This document shows positions 30,415-38,603 of a stretch of DNA of 64,000 bases, in pieces. The stretch spans positions 124,001 through 188,000 of the forward strand of contig NZ_CP028324.1 of the NCBI RefSeq assembly GCF_003028855.1, read 5' to 3'. The stretch comes from Pseudoduganella armeniaca. GTDB lineage: Bacteria > Pseudomonadota > Gammaproteobacteria > Burkholderiales > Burkholderiaceae_D. The notes under the pieces are model-generated. The model saw nothing but the letters and a program-made list of their open reading frames with translations. It ran no database searches and had not been told where the DNA came from. Every line of letters starts with the position of its first letter. Within the stretch, counting starts at the first letter, position 1. Made by a program: the position numbers and the translations under genes.

Positions 30415-32544
30415 TTACTTCTCGGTCAAGCCACGCCGCTCCAGCAGCGGCTCGATGCGCGCATCGCGCCCGCGGAACTCGCGGAACATCTGCATCGCAT
30501 CCACGGAACCGCCGCGCGAGAGCAGCTTGGTGCGGAACCAGTCGCCGTTCTTGCGCGACAGGCCGCCGTTGTCCTTGAACCATTCGACCGTGTCCGCGTC
30601 CAGCTTCTCCGCCCACAGGTAGCCGTAGTAACCGGACGAATAACCGCCCGAGAACACGTGCGAGAAGTAGGTGGTGCGATAGCGCGGCGGTACCGGCGCG
30701 AAGTCCACGCCCGCATCCTTCAGCGACTGCGCCTCGAACGCCAGCACGTCGGCCGGAATCTGGCTGGCGCCGAGCTGGTGCCACTTCTGGTCCAGGATCG
30801 CGGCGGCCAGGTATTCGGTCGTGCGGAAGCCTTCGTTGAACTTGGACGAGGCGATCACCTTGTCCAGCAGCTCCTGCGGCATCGGCGCGCCGGTCTGGTA
30901 GTGCTTGGCGTAGTTGTTCAGCACTTCCGGCCAGGCCAGCCACATCTCGTTGACCTGCGACGGGAACTCGACGAAGTCGCGCGGCACGCGCGTGCCGGAG
31001 AAGCGCGGGTACTTCACGTCCGAGAACATGCCGTGTAAGGCGTGGCCGAATTCGTGGAACGCGGTGCGCACCTCGTCGTACGTCAGCAGCGTCGGCTCGC
31101 CGGCCGGCGGTTTCGGGATGTTCAGGTGATTCGCCACGACCGGGTGCGTATCGAGCAGCTTGTTCTGGTTGACGTAGCCGTTCATCCAGGCGCCGCCACG
31201 CTTGTTGCTGCGGGCGTAGAAGTCGCCCAGGAAGATCGCCAGCTGCTTGCCGTCCGCGTCGAACACATCCCACACGCGCACGTCTGGGTGATACACCGGC
31301 AGGTCTTTTCGCTCCTTGAACGTCAGGCCGTACACCTTGTTCGCGGCGAAGAACACGCCGTTTTCCAGCACGCTGTTCAGCTCAAAATACGGGCGCAGCT
31401 GGTTCTGGTCGAACGCGTAACGCTCCTTGCGCACCTTGTCGGCATAGAAGGCCCAGTCGTGCGCGGCCACCTGGAAGCCGCCCTTGTCGGCGTCGATGAC
31501 CCTCTGCATGTCGGCGGCCTCGCGGCGCGCGTTGTTGACAGCCGGCTTGGCGAATTCGCCCAGCAGCTTGTTGACCGCTTCGGTGTCGTGCGCCGTCTGG
31601 TCTTCCAGCATGTAGGCGGCATGGCTGCTATAGCCCAGCAGCGCGGCGCGTTCGGCGCGCAGTTTGGCCAGTTGCAGCACCAGTTCGCGGTTGTCGAATT
31701 CGCCGCCACGGCTGCCGCGCGCCATCGATGCGGCCAGCAGGCGCTCGCGCGTGGCGCGGTTGGTCAAGACGGCCAGCGGCGCCTGGGTCGTGGTGTTGAC
31801 GACGGGGATGGCGAACTTGCCGTCCAGGCCGCGCGCCTTGGCCTCGTCGGCCGCCTTGGCGATGGCCGCGTCGGACATGCCGGCCAGCTCTTCGCGTGTG
31901 TCGACGATCAGCGCCGACGCATTGGCTTCCTTCAGCACGTTCTGCGCGAACGTCGTCTGCAGCTCGGCCAGCTTGGCGTTGTAGCCTTTCAGCTTGGCCT
32001 TGTCGGCGGCGGACAGCTTGGCGCCCGCGCGCACGAAATCGGTGTGATAACGCTCCAGCAGGTATTTGTCCTCGCTGGACAGGCCCAGCTTCTCGCGCTT
32101 GTCGTACAGCGTCTTGATGCGCTGGTACAGCCTTGCATTCAGGCGGATCGCGTCGCCATGGGCGGACAGCTTGGGCGCCAGCTCGCGGTCGAGCTGCTGC
32201 ATGGCCTCGCTGGTGTTGGCACCGGCCAGGTTGAAGAACACCGTCGACACGCGGTTGAGCAGGCGGCCCGTGCGCTCCATCGCGATGATCGTGTTGTCGA
32301 ACGTGGCCGCCTTCTTGTTGTTGGCGATCGCCTCGATCTCGTCGGCCTGCTCGCGCATGCCGGCATCGAACGCGGGACCGTAGTCCTCGACACGGATCTT
32401 GTCGAACACCGGGTACTGGAACGGCAGCGTGCTGGGTTTGGCGAACGGATTCGAGGCCGGCAGGCCGGCGGCGGCACTGGCGGCATGCGCGAAGCCGGCG
32501 AAGGCCAGGCTGGCGGCAAGGATCAGCAGTTGTGGACGTTTCAT
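30415..32544 (-). CDS. Exported M3-family zinc metallopeptidase (Dcp-like), copy 2
   Basis: This 709-residue enzyme belongs to peptidase family M3 (Dcp/oligopeptidase A). The zinc motif is HEFGHALHG near residue 498, with the third ligand Glu in EFPSQVNEMW about 28 residues later. The C-terminal YSSGYYGYLWAEKLDAD and RGGSVDAM segments typify Dcp-type dipeptidyl carboxypeptidases. A Sec signal peptide (LLILAASLAFAGFAHAASA) makes it periplasmic, unlike the cytoplasmic enterobacterial enzymes. It begins 9 bp after the upstream paralogue and is about the same length, so the pair is a tandem duplication and probably one operon. It probably trims dipeptides from peptides. Confidence 0.94.
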   Translation of the reverse strand: MKRPQLLILAASLAFAGFAHAASAAAGLPASNPFAKPSTLPFQYPVFDKIRVEDYGPAFDAGMREQADEIEAIANNKKAATFDNTIIAMERTGRLLNRVSTVFFNLAGANTSEAMQQLDRELAPKLSAHGDAIRLNARLYQRIKTLYDKREKLGLSSEDKYLLERYHTDFVRAGAKLSAADKAKLKGYNAKLAELQTTFAQNVLKEANASALIVDTREELAGMSDAAIAKAADEAKARGLDGKFAIPVVNTTTQAPLAVLTNRATRERLLAASMARGSRGGEFDNRELVLQLAKLRAERAALLGYSSHAAYMLEDQTAHDTEAVNKLLGEFAKPAVNNARREAADMQRVIDADKGGFQVAAHDWAFYADKVRKERYAFDQNQLRPYFELNSVLENGVFFAANKVYGLTFKERKDLPVYHPDVRVWDVFDADGKQLAIFLGDFYARSNKRGGAWMNGYVNQNKLLDTHPVVANHLNIPKPPAGEPTLLTYDEVRTAFHEFGHALHGMFSDVKYPRFSGTRVPRDFVEFPSQVNEMWLAWPEVLNNYAKHYQTGAPMPQELLDKVIASSKFNEGFRTTEYLAAAILDQKWHQLGASQIPADVLAFEAQSLKDAGVDFAPVPPRYRTTYFSHVFSGGYSSGYYGYLWAEKLDADTVEWFKDNGGLSRKNGDWFRTKLLSRGGSVDAMQMFREFRGRDARIEPLLERRGLTEK

Positions 32545-32553
32545 GGTTTTCCT

Positions 32554-34656
32554 TTATTGAGCAGTCAGGCCGCGGCGCTGCAGCAGCGGTTCGAGCGCGG
32601 CATCGCGGCCGCGGAAATTGCGGAACAGTTCCATCGCGTCGGCCGTGCCGCCGCGCGACAGCAGGGTCTTGCGGAACCAGTCGCCGTTCTTGCGCTGCAG
32701 CCCGCCGTTTTCGTTGAACCAGACCACCGTGTCGGCATCGAGCTTTTCCGACCACAGGTAGGCGTAGTAGGCGGCCGAGTAGCCGCCGCCGAAGCTGTGC
32801 GAGAAGTAGCTGGTGCGGTAGCGCGGCGGCACCGGCGCATAGTCCACGCCGGCCTGCTTGAGCGCGTCGGCTTCGAATTTCAGTACGTCCGCCGGGATCT
32901 GGGCCGGTGTCAGCTGGTGCCATTTCTGGTCCAGCAGCGAGGCGGCGATGTATTCCGTGGTCACGTAGCCCATGTTGAACTTGCGCGAGGCGGCCACCTT
33001 GTCCAGCAGTTCGCGCGGCATCGGCGCGCCGGTCTGGTAATGCTTGGCGTAGTTCGCCAGCACTTCCGGCCACACGGCCCACATCTCGTTGACCTGGGAC
33101 GGGTACTCGACGAAGTCCTGCGGCACGTCGGTGCCGGAGAAGCGCGGGTACTTCACGTTCGAGAACATGCCGTGCAGCGCGTGGCCGAATTCATGGAAGG
33201 CGGTCTTGACCTCGTCGAACGTCAGCAAGGTGGGCTCGCCGGCCGGCGGCTTGGGGATGTTCAGGTTGTTGGTGACGACGCTTTGCGTGCCCAGCAGCGC
33301 GGACTGCGACACGAACTCGTTCATCCACGCGCCGCCCTGCTTGGACGGACGGGCGTACATATCGGCCAGGAAGATCGACAGCTGCTTGCCGTCCGCGTCG
33401 AACACGTCGAACACGCGCACGTCCGGGTGGTACACCGGCAGGTCGCGGCGCTCCTTGAACGTGATGCCATACAGCTTGGTGGCGGCGTAGAACACGCCGT
33501 TGATCAGCACATTATCCAGCTCGAAGTAGGGCTTGAGCTGCTTCTCGTCGAACGCGTAACGCTGCGCGCGCACCTTGTCCGTGTAAAAATCCCAGTCGGC
33601 CGCGGTCACGGCAGCGCCGGCAATGCGCTCCAGGTCCGCCGCTTCGCGCCGCGCATTGGCCACGGCCGGCGGGGCCAGTTCGCCCAGCAGCTTGTTGACG
33701 TTGGCCGTGGTCTGCGCCGTCTCGTCTTCCAGCGCATAGGCGGCGTAGTTCGGGTAGCCCAGCAGCGTGGCGCGTTGCGCCCGCGCCAGCGCCAGCTCGC
33801 GTACGGTCTCGCGGTTGTCGAACTCGCCGCCGCGGCTGCCGCGCGCCATCGATGCCTGCAGCAGGCGCGCGCGTACGCTGGCGTCGGTCAGCTCGGCCAG
33901 CAGTGGCTGACCGGTGGTATTGGTCAGCGCGAGCACGTACTTGCCCTCCAGGCCGCGCGCCTTGGCTGCCGCCGCCGCGGTGTTGATGGCGGCCTCGGAC
34001 AGGCCGGCCAGCTCCTCGCGGCGCTCCAGTACCAGCGCGGCCGCGTTCTGTTCCTTCAGCACGTTCTGGTTAAACGTCGTCTCCAGCGCGGCGATCCGGC
34101 CATTCAGGGCCTTCAGCTTGGCCTTGTCCTGCGTCGACAGCTTGGCGCCGGCACGCACGAAATCCTTGTAGTAGCGTTCCAGCAGGTGCTTCGATTCCGC
34201 GTCCAGCGCCAGCTTGTCGCGCTGCGCATGCAGTGCCGCGACGCGCTTGAACAGCTGCGGATTCATGTTGACCGTGTCGTGGTGGGCAGCCAGCTTCGGT
34301 GACATCTCGCGCTCGATCGCGTCGAGCCGCTCGTTGGTGTTGGCGGCCTGCAGGTTGACGAAGGTCGTGTGCACGCGATGCAGCGCACGGCCGCTGCGTT
34401 CCATCGCGACGATCGTGTTGTCGAACGTGGCGGCCCGGGAATTGGCGGCGATGACCGCGATCTCCTTCAGGTGTTCGGCCATCGCGGCCTGGTAGGCCGG
34501 CAGGAAGTGGTCGTCGCGGATCTGGTCGAAGGGCGGGTACTGCAACGGCAGCTTGCTGGCCTCGAGCAGCGGATTGGCGAGCGGCGCGGCGTGGGACAGC
34601 GGGGACAGTGCCAGCGCCAGGCTGGCGGCAAGGACGAGCATTCGTGGAGAGGACAT
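32554..34656 (-). CDS. Exported M3-family zinc metallopeptidase (Dcp-like), copy 1
   Basis: This 700-residue paralogue of the gene just downstream has the same architecture: signal peptide (LVLAASLALALSPLSHA), the helical N-terminal half, the zinc motif HEFGHALHG near residue 488, and the EYPSQVNEMW third-ligand segment. Shared blocks such as ARGSRGGEFDNRE and PVYHPDVRV show clear common descent, while substitutions throughout show the duplication is not recent. All catalytic residues are intact, so both copies should be active. Differences lie mostly in the N-terminal helical region that shapes substrate access. Confidence 0.94.
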   Translation of the reverse strand: MSSPRMLVLAASLALALSPLSHAAPLANPLLEASKLPLQYPPFDQIRDDHFLPAYQAAMAEHLKEIAVIAANSRAATFDNTIVAMERSGRALHRVHTTFVNLQAANTNERLDAIEREMSPKLAAHHDTVNMNPQLFKRVAALHAQRDKLALDAESKHLLERYYKDFVRAGAKLSTQDKAKLKALNGRIAALETTFNQNVLKEQNAAALVLERREELAGLSEAAINTAAAAAKARGLEGKYVLALTNTTGQPLLAELTDASVRARLLQASMARGSRGGEFDNRETVRELALARAQRATLLGYPNYAAYALEDETAQTTANVNKLLGELAPPAVANARREAADLERIAGAAVTAADWDFYTDKVRAQRYAFDEKQLKPYFELDNVLINGVFYAATKLYGITFKERRDLPVYHPDVRVFDVFDADGKQLSIFLADMYARPSKQGGAWMNEFVSQSALLGTQSVVTNNLNIPKPPAGEPTLLTFDEVKTAFHEFGHALHGMFSNVKYPRFSGTDVPQDFVEYPSQVNEMWAVWPEVLANYAKHYQTGAPMPRELLDKVAASRKFNMGYVTTEYIAASLLDQKWHQLTPAQIPADVLKFEADALKQAGVDYAPVPPRYRTSYFSHSFGGGYSAAYYAYLWSEKLDADTVVWFNENGGLQRKNGDWFRKTLLSRGGTADAMELFRNFRGRDAALEPLLQRRGLTAQ

Positions 34657-34837
34657 AGCGTCTTTCGGTTAAGTGGCCAGCGTGCGCCAAAGGCCCGGCT
34701 GCTGCCGCGTCCTTCATGGGGTCGCGCCGCGTACCGGGTCCACCAAAGCATGCCGCCTCTGCGGGCGGCATCAACCTGCGATGATAGCAGGCCAGTTTCA
34801 CGGCGTCAGCAGCGGGGCCGCGTGCTACCATCGCGCC

Positions 34838-36127
34838 ATGTCCGCACCCTTTCGTCACTCCCATGACGCCATCGTCGTCGGCAGCGGCCCCGGTGGCGCC
34901 AGCACCGCGCGTACGCTGGCGCGGCGGGGCGCGCGCGTGCTGATCCTGGAACAGGGCGGCGCGGCGCCCATCGCCGGCACGCTGGCGCAGATGGCCGGCA
35001 TGGCGGCCGTGCCAGGCCGCGGCGCGTTCCTGCAGCGCGACGCCTCGCTGCTGGTGCGCGGCATCACGGCGGGCGGCAGCTCGACGATCAACTTCGCCAC
35101 TGCGGCCCCGCCGCCGGCCGCGCTGTTCGCGCGCTACGGCATCGACCTCGCCCCTTGTGCGGACGCGCTGCGCAGCGAACTGCCCATGGCGCCGCTGCCG
35201 GACGAACTGATTGGCCCGATGGCCACCCGGATCGGGAGTGCTGCCCGCGCCATCGGCCTGGACTGGCAAAAACTAAGCAAGATGATCCGCCCGCAGGCGT
35301 GCCGCACGGGCTGCTGGCGTTGCGTGTACGGCTGTCCGTTCGGCGCCAAGTGGACGGCGCGCGACCTGGTCGACGAGGCATGCCGGCACGGCGCCCAGCT
35401 GGTCGCCGGCGCGGACGTGCGCCGCGTCGTCATCGAAGACGGCCGCGTGACGGGCGTGAAGGTGCGTATCGATGGCGCCATGCACACCGCCACCGCACCG
35501 CTGGTCGTGCTGGCCGCCGGCGGCATCGGCAGCCCGCGTGTGCTGCACCGCTCGGGTCTCGCGCCAGCGCGGGTACCGTTCTTCAGCGATCCCGTGATCG
35601 CGGTGATGGGCAGCGTGGACGATATCGACGGCGGTGCCGAGGTGCCGATGGCGGCCGGCCTGACCTTGCCGGACGAAGGCATCGCCTTTGCCGACTTGAC
35701 GCTGCCCCGGCCGATGTACCAAGCCTTCGCCATGCAAGTCGGGCGCATCGACCGGCTCGGCGCGCATGCGCGCACGCTGTCGATCATGGTCAAGATCCGC
35801 GACGACATCGGCGGCGCCGTCGGCCCGCGCTGGGTCGGCAAGCCGCTGACGGCAGGCGATCGCGCCAAGTTGCGGGTAGGCGTCGCCACGGCACGGCGCA
35901 TCCTGGCCGCGGCCGGCGCCCGGCAAGTATTCCAGAGCTGGCATTTCGCGGCCCACCCGGGCGGTACGGTGCGTATCGGCGTCGGCGTCGATGCCGAGCT
36001 GCGCACGCCGATACCAGGCCTGTACGTGTGCGACGCGTCGGTGATTCCCGAGCCATGGGGCCTGCCGCCCACGTTCACGCTGCTGTGCCTGGGCGAACGG
36101 CTGGCGCGCCACCTGTCGTCCCACTGA
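34838..36127 (+). CDS. GMC-family FAD-dependent oxidoreductase
   Basis: This 429-residue flavoenzyme belongs to the glucose-methanol-choline oxidoreductase family. The FAD motif is AIVVGSGPGGASTARTLA at the N-terminus. The segment RTGCWRCVYGCPFGAK near residue 160 is the Cys-rich linker seen in long-chain alcohol oxidase and cholesterol-oxidase-like members. The C-terminal region has the HPGGT and YVCDASVIPEPWGLPPT motifs carrying the active-site-side residues. The usual members are 500 or more residues, so this is a short form. I chose ATG 34838 directly before the Rossmann fold. There is no signal peptide. It probably oxidises a hydrophobic alcohol; the substrate is unknown. It is divergent from the M3 peptidases. 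Confidence 0.86.
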   Translation: MSAPFRHSHDAIVVGSGPGGASTARTLARRGARVLILEQGGAAPIAGTLAQMAGMAAVPGRGAFLQRDASLLVRGITAGGSSTINFATAAPPPAALFARYGIDLAPCADALRSELPMAPLPDELIGPMATRIGSAARAIGLDWQKLSKMIRPQACRTGCWRCVYGCPFGAKWTARDLVDEACRHGAQLVAGADVRRVVIEDGRVTGVKVRIDGAMHTATAPLVVLAAGGIGSPRVLHRSGLAPARVPFFSDPVIAVMGSVDDIDGGAEVPMAAGLTLPDEGIAFADLTLPRPMYQAFAMQVGRIDRLGAHARTLSIMVKIRDDIGGAVGPRWVGKPLTAGDRAKLRVGVATARRILAAAGARQVFQSWHFAAHPGGTVRIGVGVDAELRTPIPGLYVCDASVIPEPWGLPPTFTLLCLGERLARHLSSH

Positions 36128-36164
36128 CAAGGACACGGGCTCGGCCGCTGGCAAGGCTGAGCTC

Positions 36165-36204
36165 GTGTCCCGATTTGGTGTCTGACCCCGGGGTGGGACA
36201 CGGG
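36165..36204. repeat. Palindrome copy 3, GTGTCCC / GGTGTCTGACCCC type
   Basis: This 40-bp element is almost identical to those at 6288-6328 and 6355-6394, differing at a few positions in the inner arm. A partial copy of its right half (GGACACGGGCT) also precedes it at about 36131. It lies between convergent genes. Confidence 0.86.
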
Positions 36205-36208
36205 CTGG

Positions 36209-37063
36209 TCAGTTGGCCGACGGTGCGAGGCGTTGCACCAGCAACTTGCCCACTTCGGCTGCCGAGGCCGGATTCTGGCCCGTGATCAGCTCGCGGTCCT
36301 GCACCACGTACGGCGTCCAGGGCTGCGTGTTGCTGCGGTAGTCGCCGCCGGCCTTTTGCAAGCCCGTCTGCGGCAGCAGCTTCATCGTGCCGCCGTTCAG
36401 CAGCCCCTTGGCCTGCGCCTCTTCGACATTGCTGATGACGGTCATCCGGTAGCCCGCGTAGATCCATTTCGGTTGCGCGGCCGGCTTGCCGGCTTCCAGG
36501 CGCGCGACGAACGCCGGGTCCAGCGTGGACAGCAGTGCGGCGGGGCCGTGGCACACCAGGGCTGTGGTCTTGTTGCGCGCATGGAAATCGGCCAGCAGGC
36601 GGCCCAGTTGCGGGCTGCGGATCAGGTCCTGCATCGGCGCATGGCCGCCCGGGACGTAGACGGCGTCATAGCGCGCGTAGCCCTGCTGCGCCACCCGCGC
36701 CAGGCTGAGGACGGGCGAGCGCTCGGCGGACGTCAGCGCCAGCTGCTCCAGCAATGCGCGGTACTCCACCAGCGCGGCGGCATCGCCGCCGAAATACTGG
36801 GCGTCCAGCGACGACTTGTCGACAGCCGGGGCGCGGCCCAGCGGCGTGGCGAACGTGACCTGGTGGCCCGCATCCAGCAACATCTTGACGGGCACGAGCA
36901 GTTCGTTCAAGTAGAAGCCCGTGTCGTAGCGCTTGCCATCCTTCAGGTCGAGGTGATCGGCATCGGACAGTACCACCAGCACCTGGGCGGCGGAGGCTGG
37001 CAGGGCGACGGACAGGGTCAGCAGGGCGGCGGCGACAGTGGCACGCAGGTATTTGGCTTGCAT
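36209..37063 (-). CDS. Exported DJ-1/PfpI-family protein (type 1 glutamine amidotransferase-like)
   Basis: This 284-residue protein has a Sec signal peptide (ATVAAALLTLSVALPASAA) and a class I glutamine-amidotransferase-like fold. The nucleophile elbow is ALVCHGPAALL with Cys171-His172, and AVYVPGGHAPM gives the oxyanion glycines. Close relatives are Hsp31/DJ-1-type proteins acting as chaperones, glyoxalases or deglycases in the cytoplasm. Export to the periplasm is unusual for that group, so its role there is open. The ATG at 37063 fits the signal peptide. It is monocistronic and converges with the GMC oxidoreductase gene across a palindrome. Confidence 0.87.
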   Translation of the reverse strand: MQAKYLRATVAAALLTLSVALPASAAQVLVVLSDADHLDLKDGKRYDTGFYLNELLVPVKMLLDAGHQVTFATPLGRAPAVDKSSLDAQYFGGDAAALVEYRALLEQLALTSAERSPVLSLARVAQQGYARYDAVYVPGGHAPMQDLIRSPQLGRLLADFHARNKTTALVCHGPAALLSTLDPAFVARLEAGKPAAQPKWIYAGYRMTVISNVEEAQAKGLLNGGTMKLLPQTGLQKAGGDYRSNTQPWTPYVVQDRELITGQNPASAAEVGKLLVQRLAPSAN

Positions 37064-37205
37064 GGAAGGCTCCTTATGAAAGGGCCTTACTTTATTCGTG
37101 TCGCAGCCGGCTAAAAAGCGGCTCGACGGAACATCATTTGTTCCGCCGAGGATAAAACGTGGAGAGCTCGGGCCGCCGGGTGAGGGCCTGCCCGGTTCAG
37201 CCCGC

Positions 37206-37667
37206 TTAGGTCTGGTGCTGCTTCAACTGCGCCAGCAGGTCATGCGGCGAGACGTTGGTGTAGTCCTTGTTCAGCTCCTGGGTGATCGCATTCATGACCT
37301 GCTTGTCCAGCAGCTTGCGCAGCTGGCCCAGCGTTTCCGGCCCGGCCGCCAGGATCAGGTTCTGGTAACGATTCTGCGTATAGCCCTGCAGCAGGTAGTC
37401 GGCCAGGCTGCGCACGAACAGCTCGGCCTGGTGCTCGAGCGGCGTCTGGTTCGGCTCGTAGCCGCTGGGCTGCGTGGCCGCGCCCACGCTCTTGATGCTC
37501 TTCGATGCGGCCAGCTGGCCCAGCTGGTCGGTATCGATGTCCGACACGCGACCGCGCTGGGTGGGGTTAACCATGTCTTCCACCTCCAGCAGCGCGCTGT
37601 TCTGGTCCTTTTGGGCGTAAATGCGGGCGCGGCCGTTGTTGGCCGTCACGATCCAAGTAGTTTGCAT
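37206..37667 (-). CDS. Host-attachment-protein family (PF10116-type)
   Basis: This 153-residue cytoplasmic protein matches the family named for the Agrobacterium protein required for attachment to host cells. Hallmarks are TWIVTANNGRARIYAQ at the N-terminus, ALLEVEDMVNP, FVRSLADYLLQG near the middle and ILAAGPETLGQLRKLL. The fold is RNase-H/eRF1-like, and the biochemical role in free-living bacteria is unknown. GGAGGAGTG precedes the ATG at 37667; a GTG directly before it is the alternative. It is a single gene, transcribed away from the PEP-CTERM gene to the right. Confidence 0.85.
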   Translation of the reverse strand: MQTTWIVTANNGRARIYAQKDQNSALLEVEDMVNPTQRGRVSDIDTDQLGQLAASKSIKSVGAATQPSGYEPNQTPLEHQAELFVRSLADYLLQGYTQNRYQNLILAAGPETLGQLRKLLDKQVMNAITQELNKDYTNVSPHDLLAQLKQHQT

Positions 37668-37863
37668 CACTCCTCCTGCGATTGAAAAGCCAGGCTAAAG
37701 GATGCCTCAAGCGGGGCTGGAACGGCTATTCGTTTCGAATAGGAAACGATTATCGCCGCTCGAACTTGTAAAGACGTGGTAACAAAAAAGTGGTGTTCAG
37801 TGATTAACAGTTAATGTTAAACTTAATTTCATTTTTAACAATAACTTGCAGATGGAGAGTTAC

Positions 37864-38403
37864 ATGTTGAAGAAATTATTGCCCGTCGCGTTATTGGCGC
37901 TGACCGCCGCCACGGCACAGGCTACCGAGCGCACTTGGACCTGGACGTACCAAGGGTTCTATAACCAAGCGAGCGCCAAGTTCGACCCGTCCTTCAAGGT
38001 CAGCGGCACTTTTACTGGTGACGATCTGAACCGGGACGGCACGATCAGCCTACAGGAGCTGACGAGCTTTGAGATGGGGTATTACACCGCGGATGCATGT
38101 GCCAACGAGTATGGCGCGCACTGTTATGTTGACGCTTTCAGTTTCTCATCCGACCGCAAGCTGGCATTCAAATCACGGCATTATTACATCGATGACGGAC
38201 CTTTCAGCTCGGGTACGTATATAACCACCGGCGAAAAAGTCATGCAATGGGGTTATTTTGGCCCGACTGAAACCTATACCTGGACCGACCAGACCAAGCT
38301 GACGCTCGTGCAGCTGCCGGTCCCCGAACCGTCGACCTACGCCATGTTCGGCGCAGGCATGCTGGTGCTGGCCGGCTTGCGCGCGCGCCGCAAGGCTCAA
38401 TAA
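37864..38403 (+). CDS. PEP-CTERM sorted exported protein
   Basis: This 179-residue protein has a Sec signal peptide (LKKLLPVALLALTAATAQA) and a C-terminal PEP-CTERM signal: VPEPSTYAMF, a hydrophobic stretch, then RARRK. The central region has a calcium-loop-like DLNRDGTISLQEL segment at about residue 56, resembling an EF-hand or dockerin half-loop, and two Cys (ADACANEYGAHCYV) likely forming a disulfide. GGAG precedes the ATG at 37864. The gene and its 190-bp upstream region are AT-richer than the neighbours. Its last codons overlap the convergent slyX gene by 7 bp. The function is unknown; surface or matrix localisation is expected. Confidence 0.87.
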   Translation: MLKKLLPVALLALTAATAQATERTWTWTYQGFYNQASAKFDPSFKVSGTFTGDDLNRDGTISLQELTSFEMGYYTADACANEYGAHCYVDAFSFSSDRKLAFKSRHYYIDDGPFSSGTYITTGEKVMQWGYFGPTETYTWTDQTKLTLVQLPVPEPSTYAMFGAGMLVLAGLRARRKAQ

Positions 38404-38603
38404 TGCGGCGGGCGCTCGTTCAGGGGCGCCTGAGCTGAATTACTGGTACGGATACGCTCGGCCAGCAGGGCGAGCGTTCCTTCCAGCTGGTCGATCTGCT
38501 TCTGCTGCTGGTAAATGCGTTCATTGAGCGACTCCACCAGGTCTTCCTGGTGGGCCAGCTTGATTTCGATGTCGATGAGGCGGTTCTCTACAGCGTCGGT
38601 CAC
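38397..38603 (-). CDS. slyX: SlyX family protein
   Basis: This 68-residue protein is predicted to be one long helix with heptad hydrophobic spacing, the SlyX coiled-coil pattern: ENRLIDIEIKLAHQEDLVE, then LNERIYQQQKQIDQLE, and a C-terminal PPHY. Its function is unknown. The start is GTG at 38603, inside the stop codon of rep (GTGA overlap), which implies translational coupling to rep. The 3' end overlaps the convergent PEP-CTERM gene by 7 bp. Confidence 0.88.
   Translation of the reverse strand: MTDAVENRLIDIEIKLAHQEDLVESLNERIYQQQKQIDQLEGTLALLAERIRTSNSAQAPLNERPPHY

Noticed and set aside
31042..34302. 1086-codon open frame on the plus strand over the two M3 peptidases
   Set aside because: It is antisense to two genes with intact HEFGH motifs and signal peptides, and its product is a low-complexity Arg/Val/His-rich shadow.
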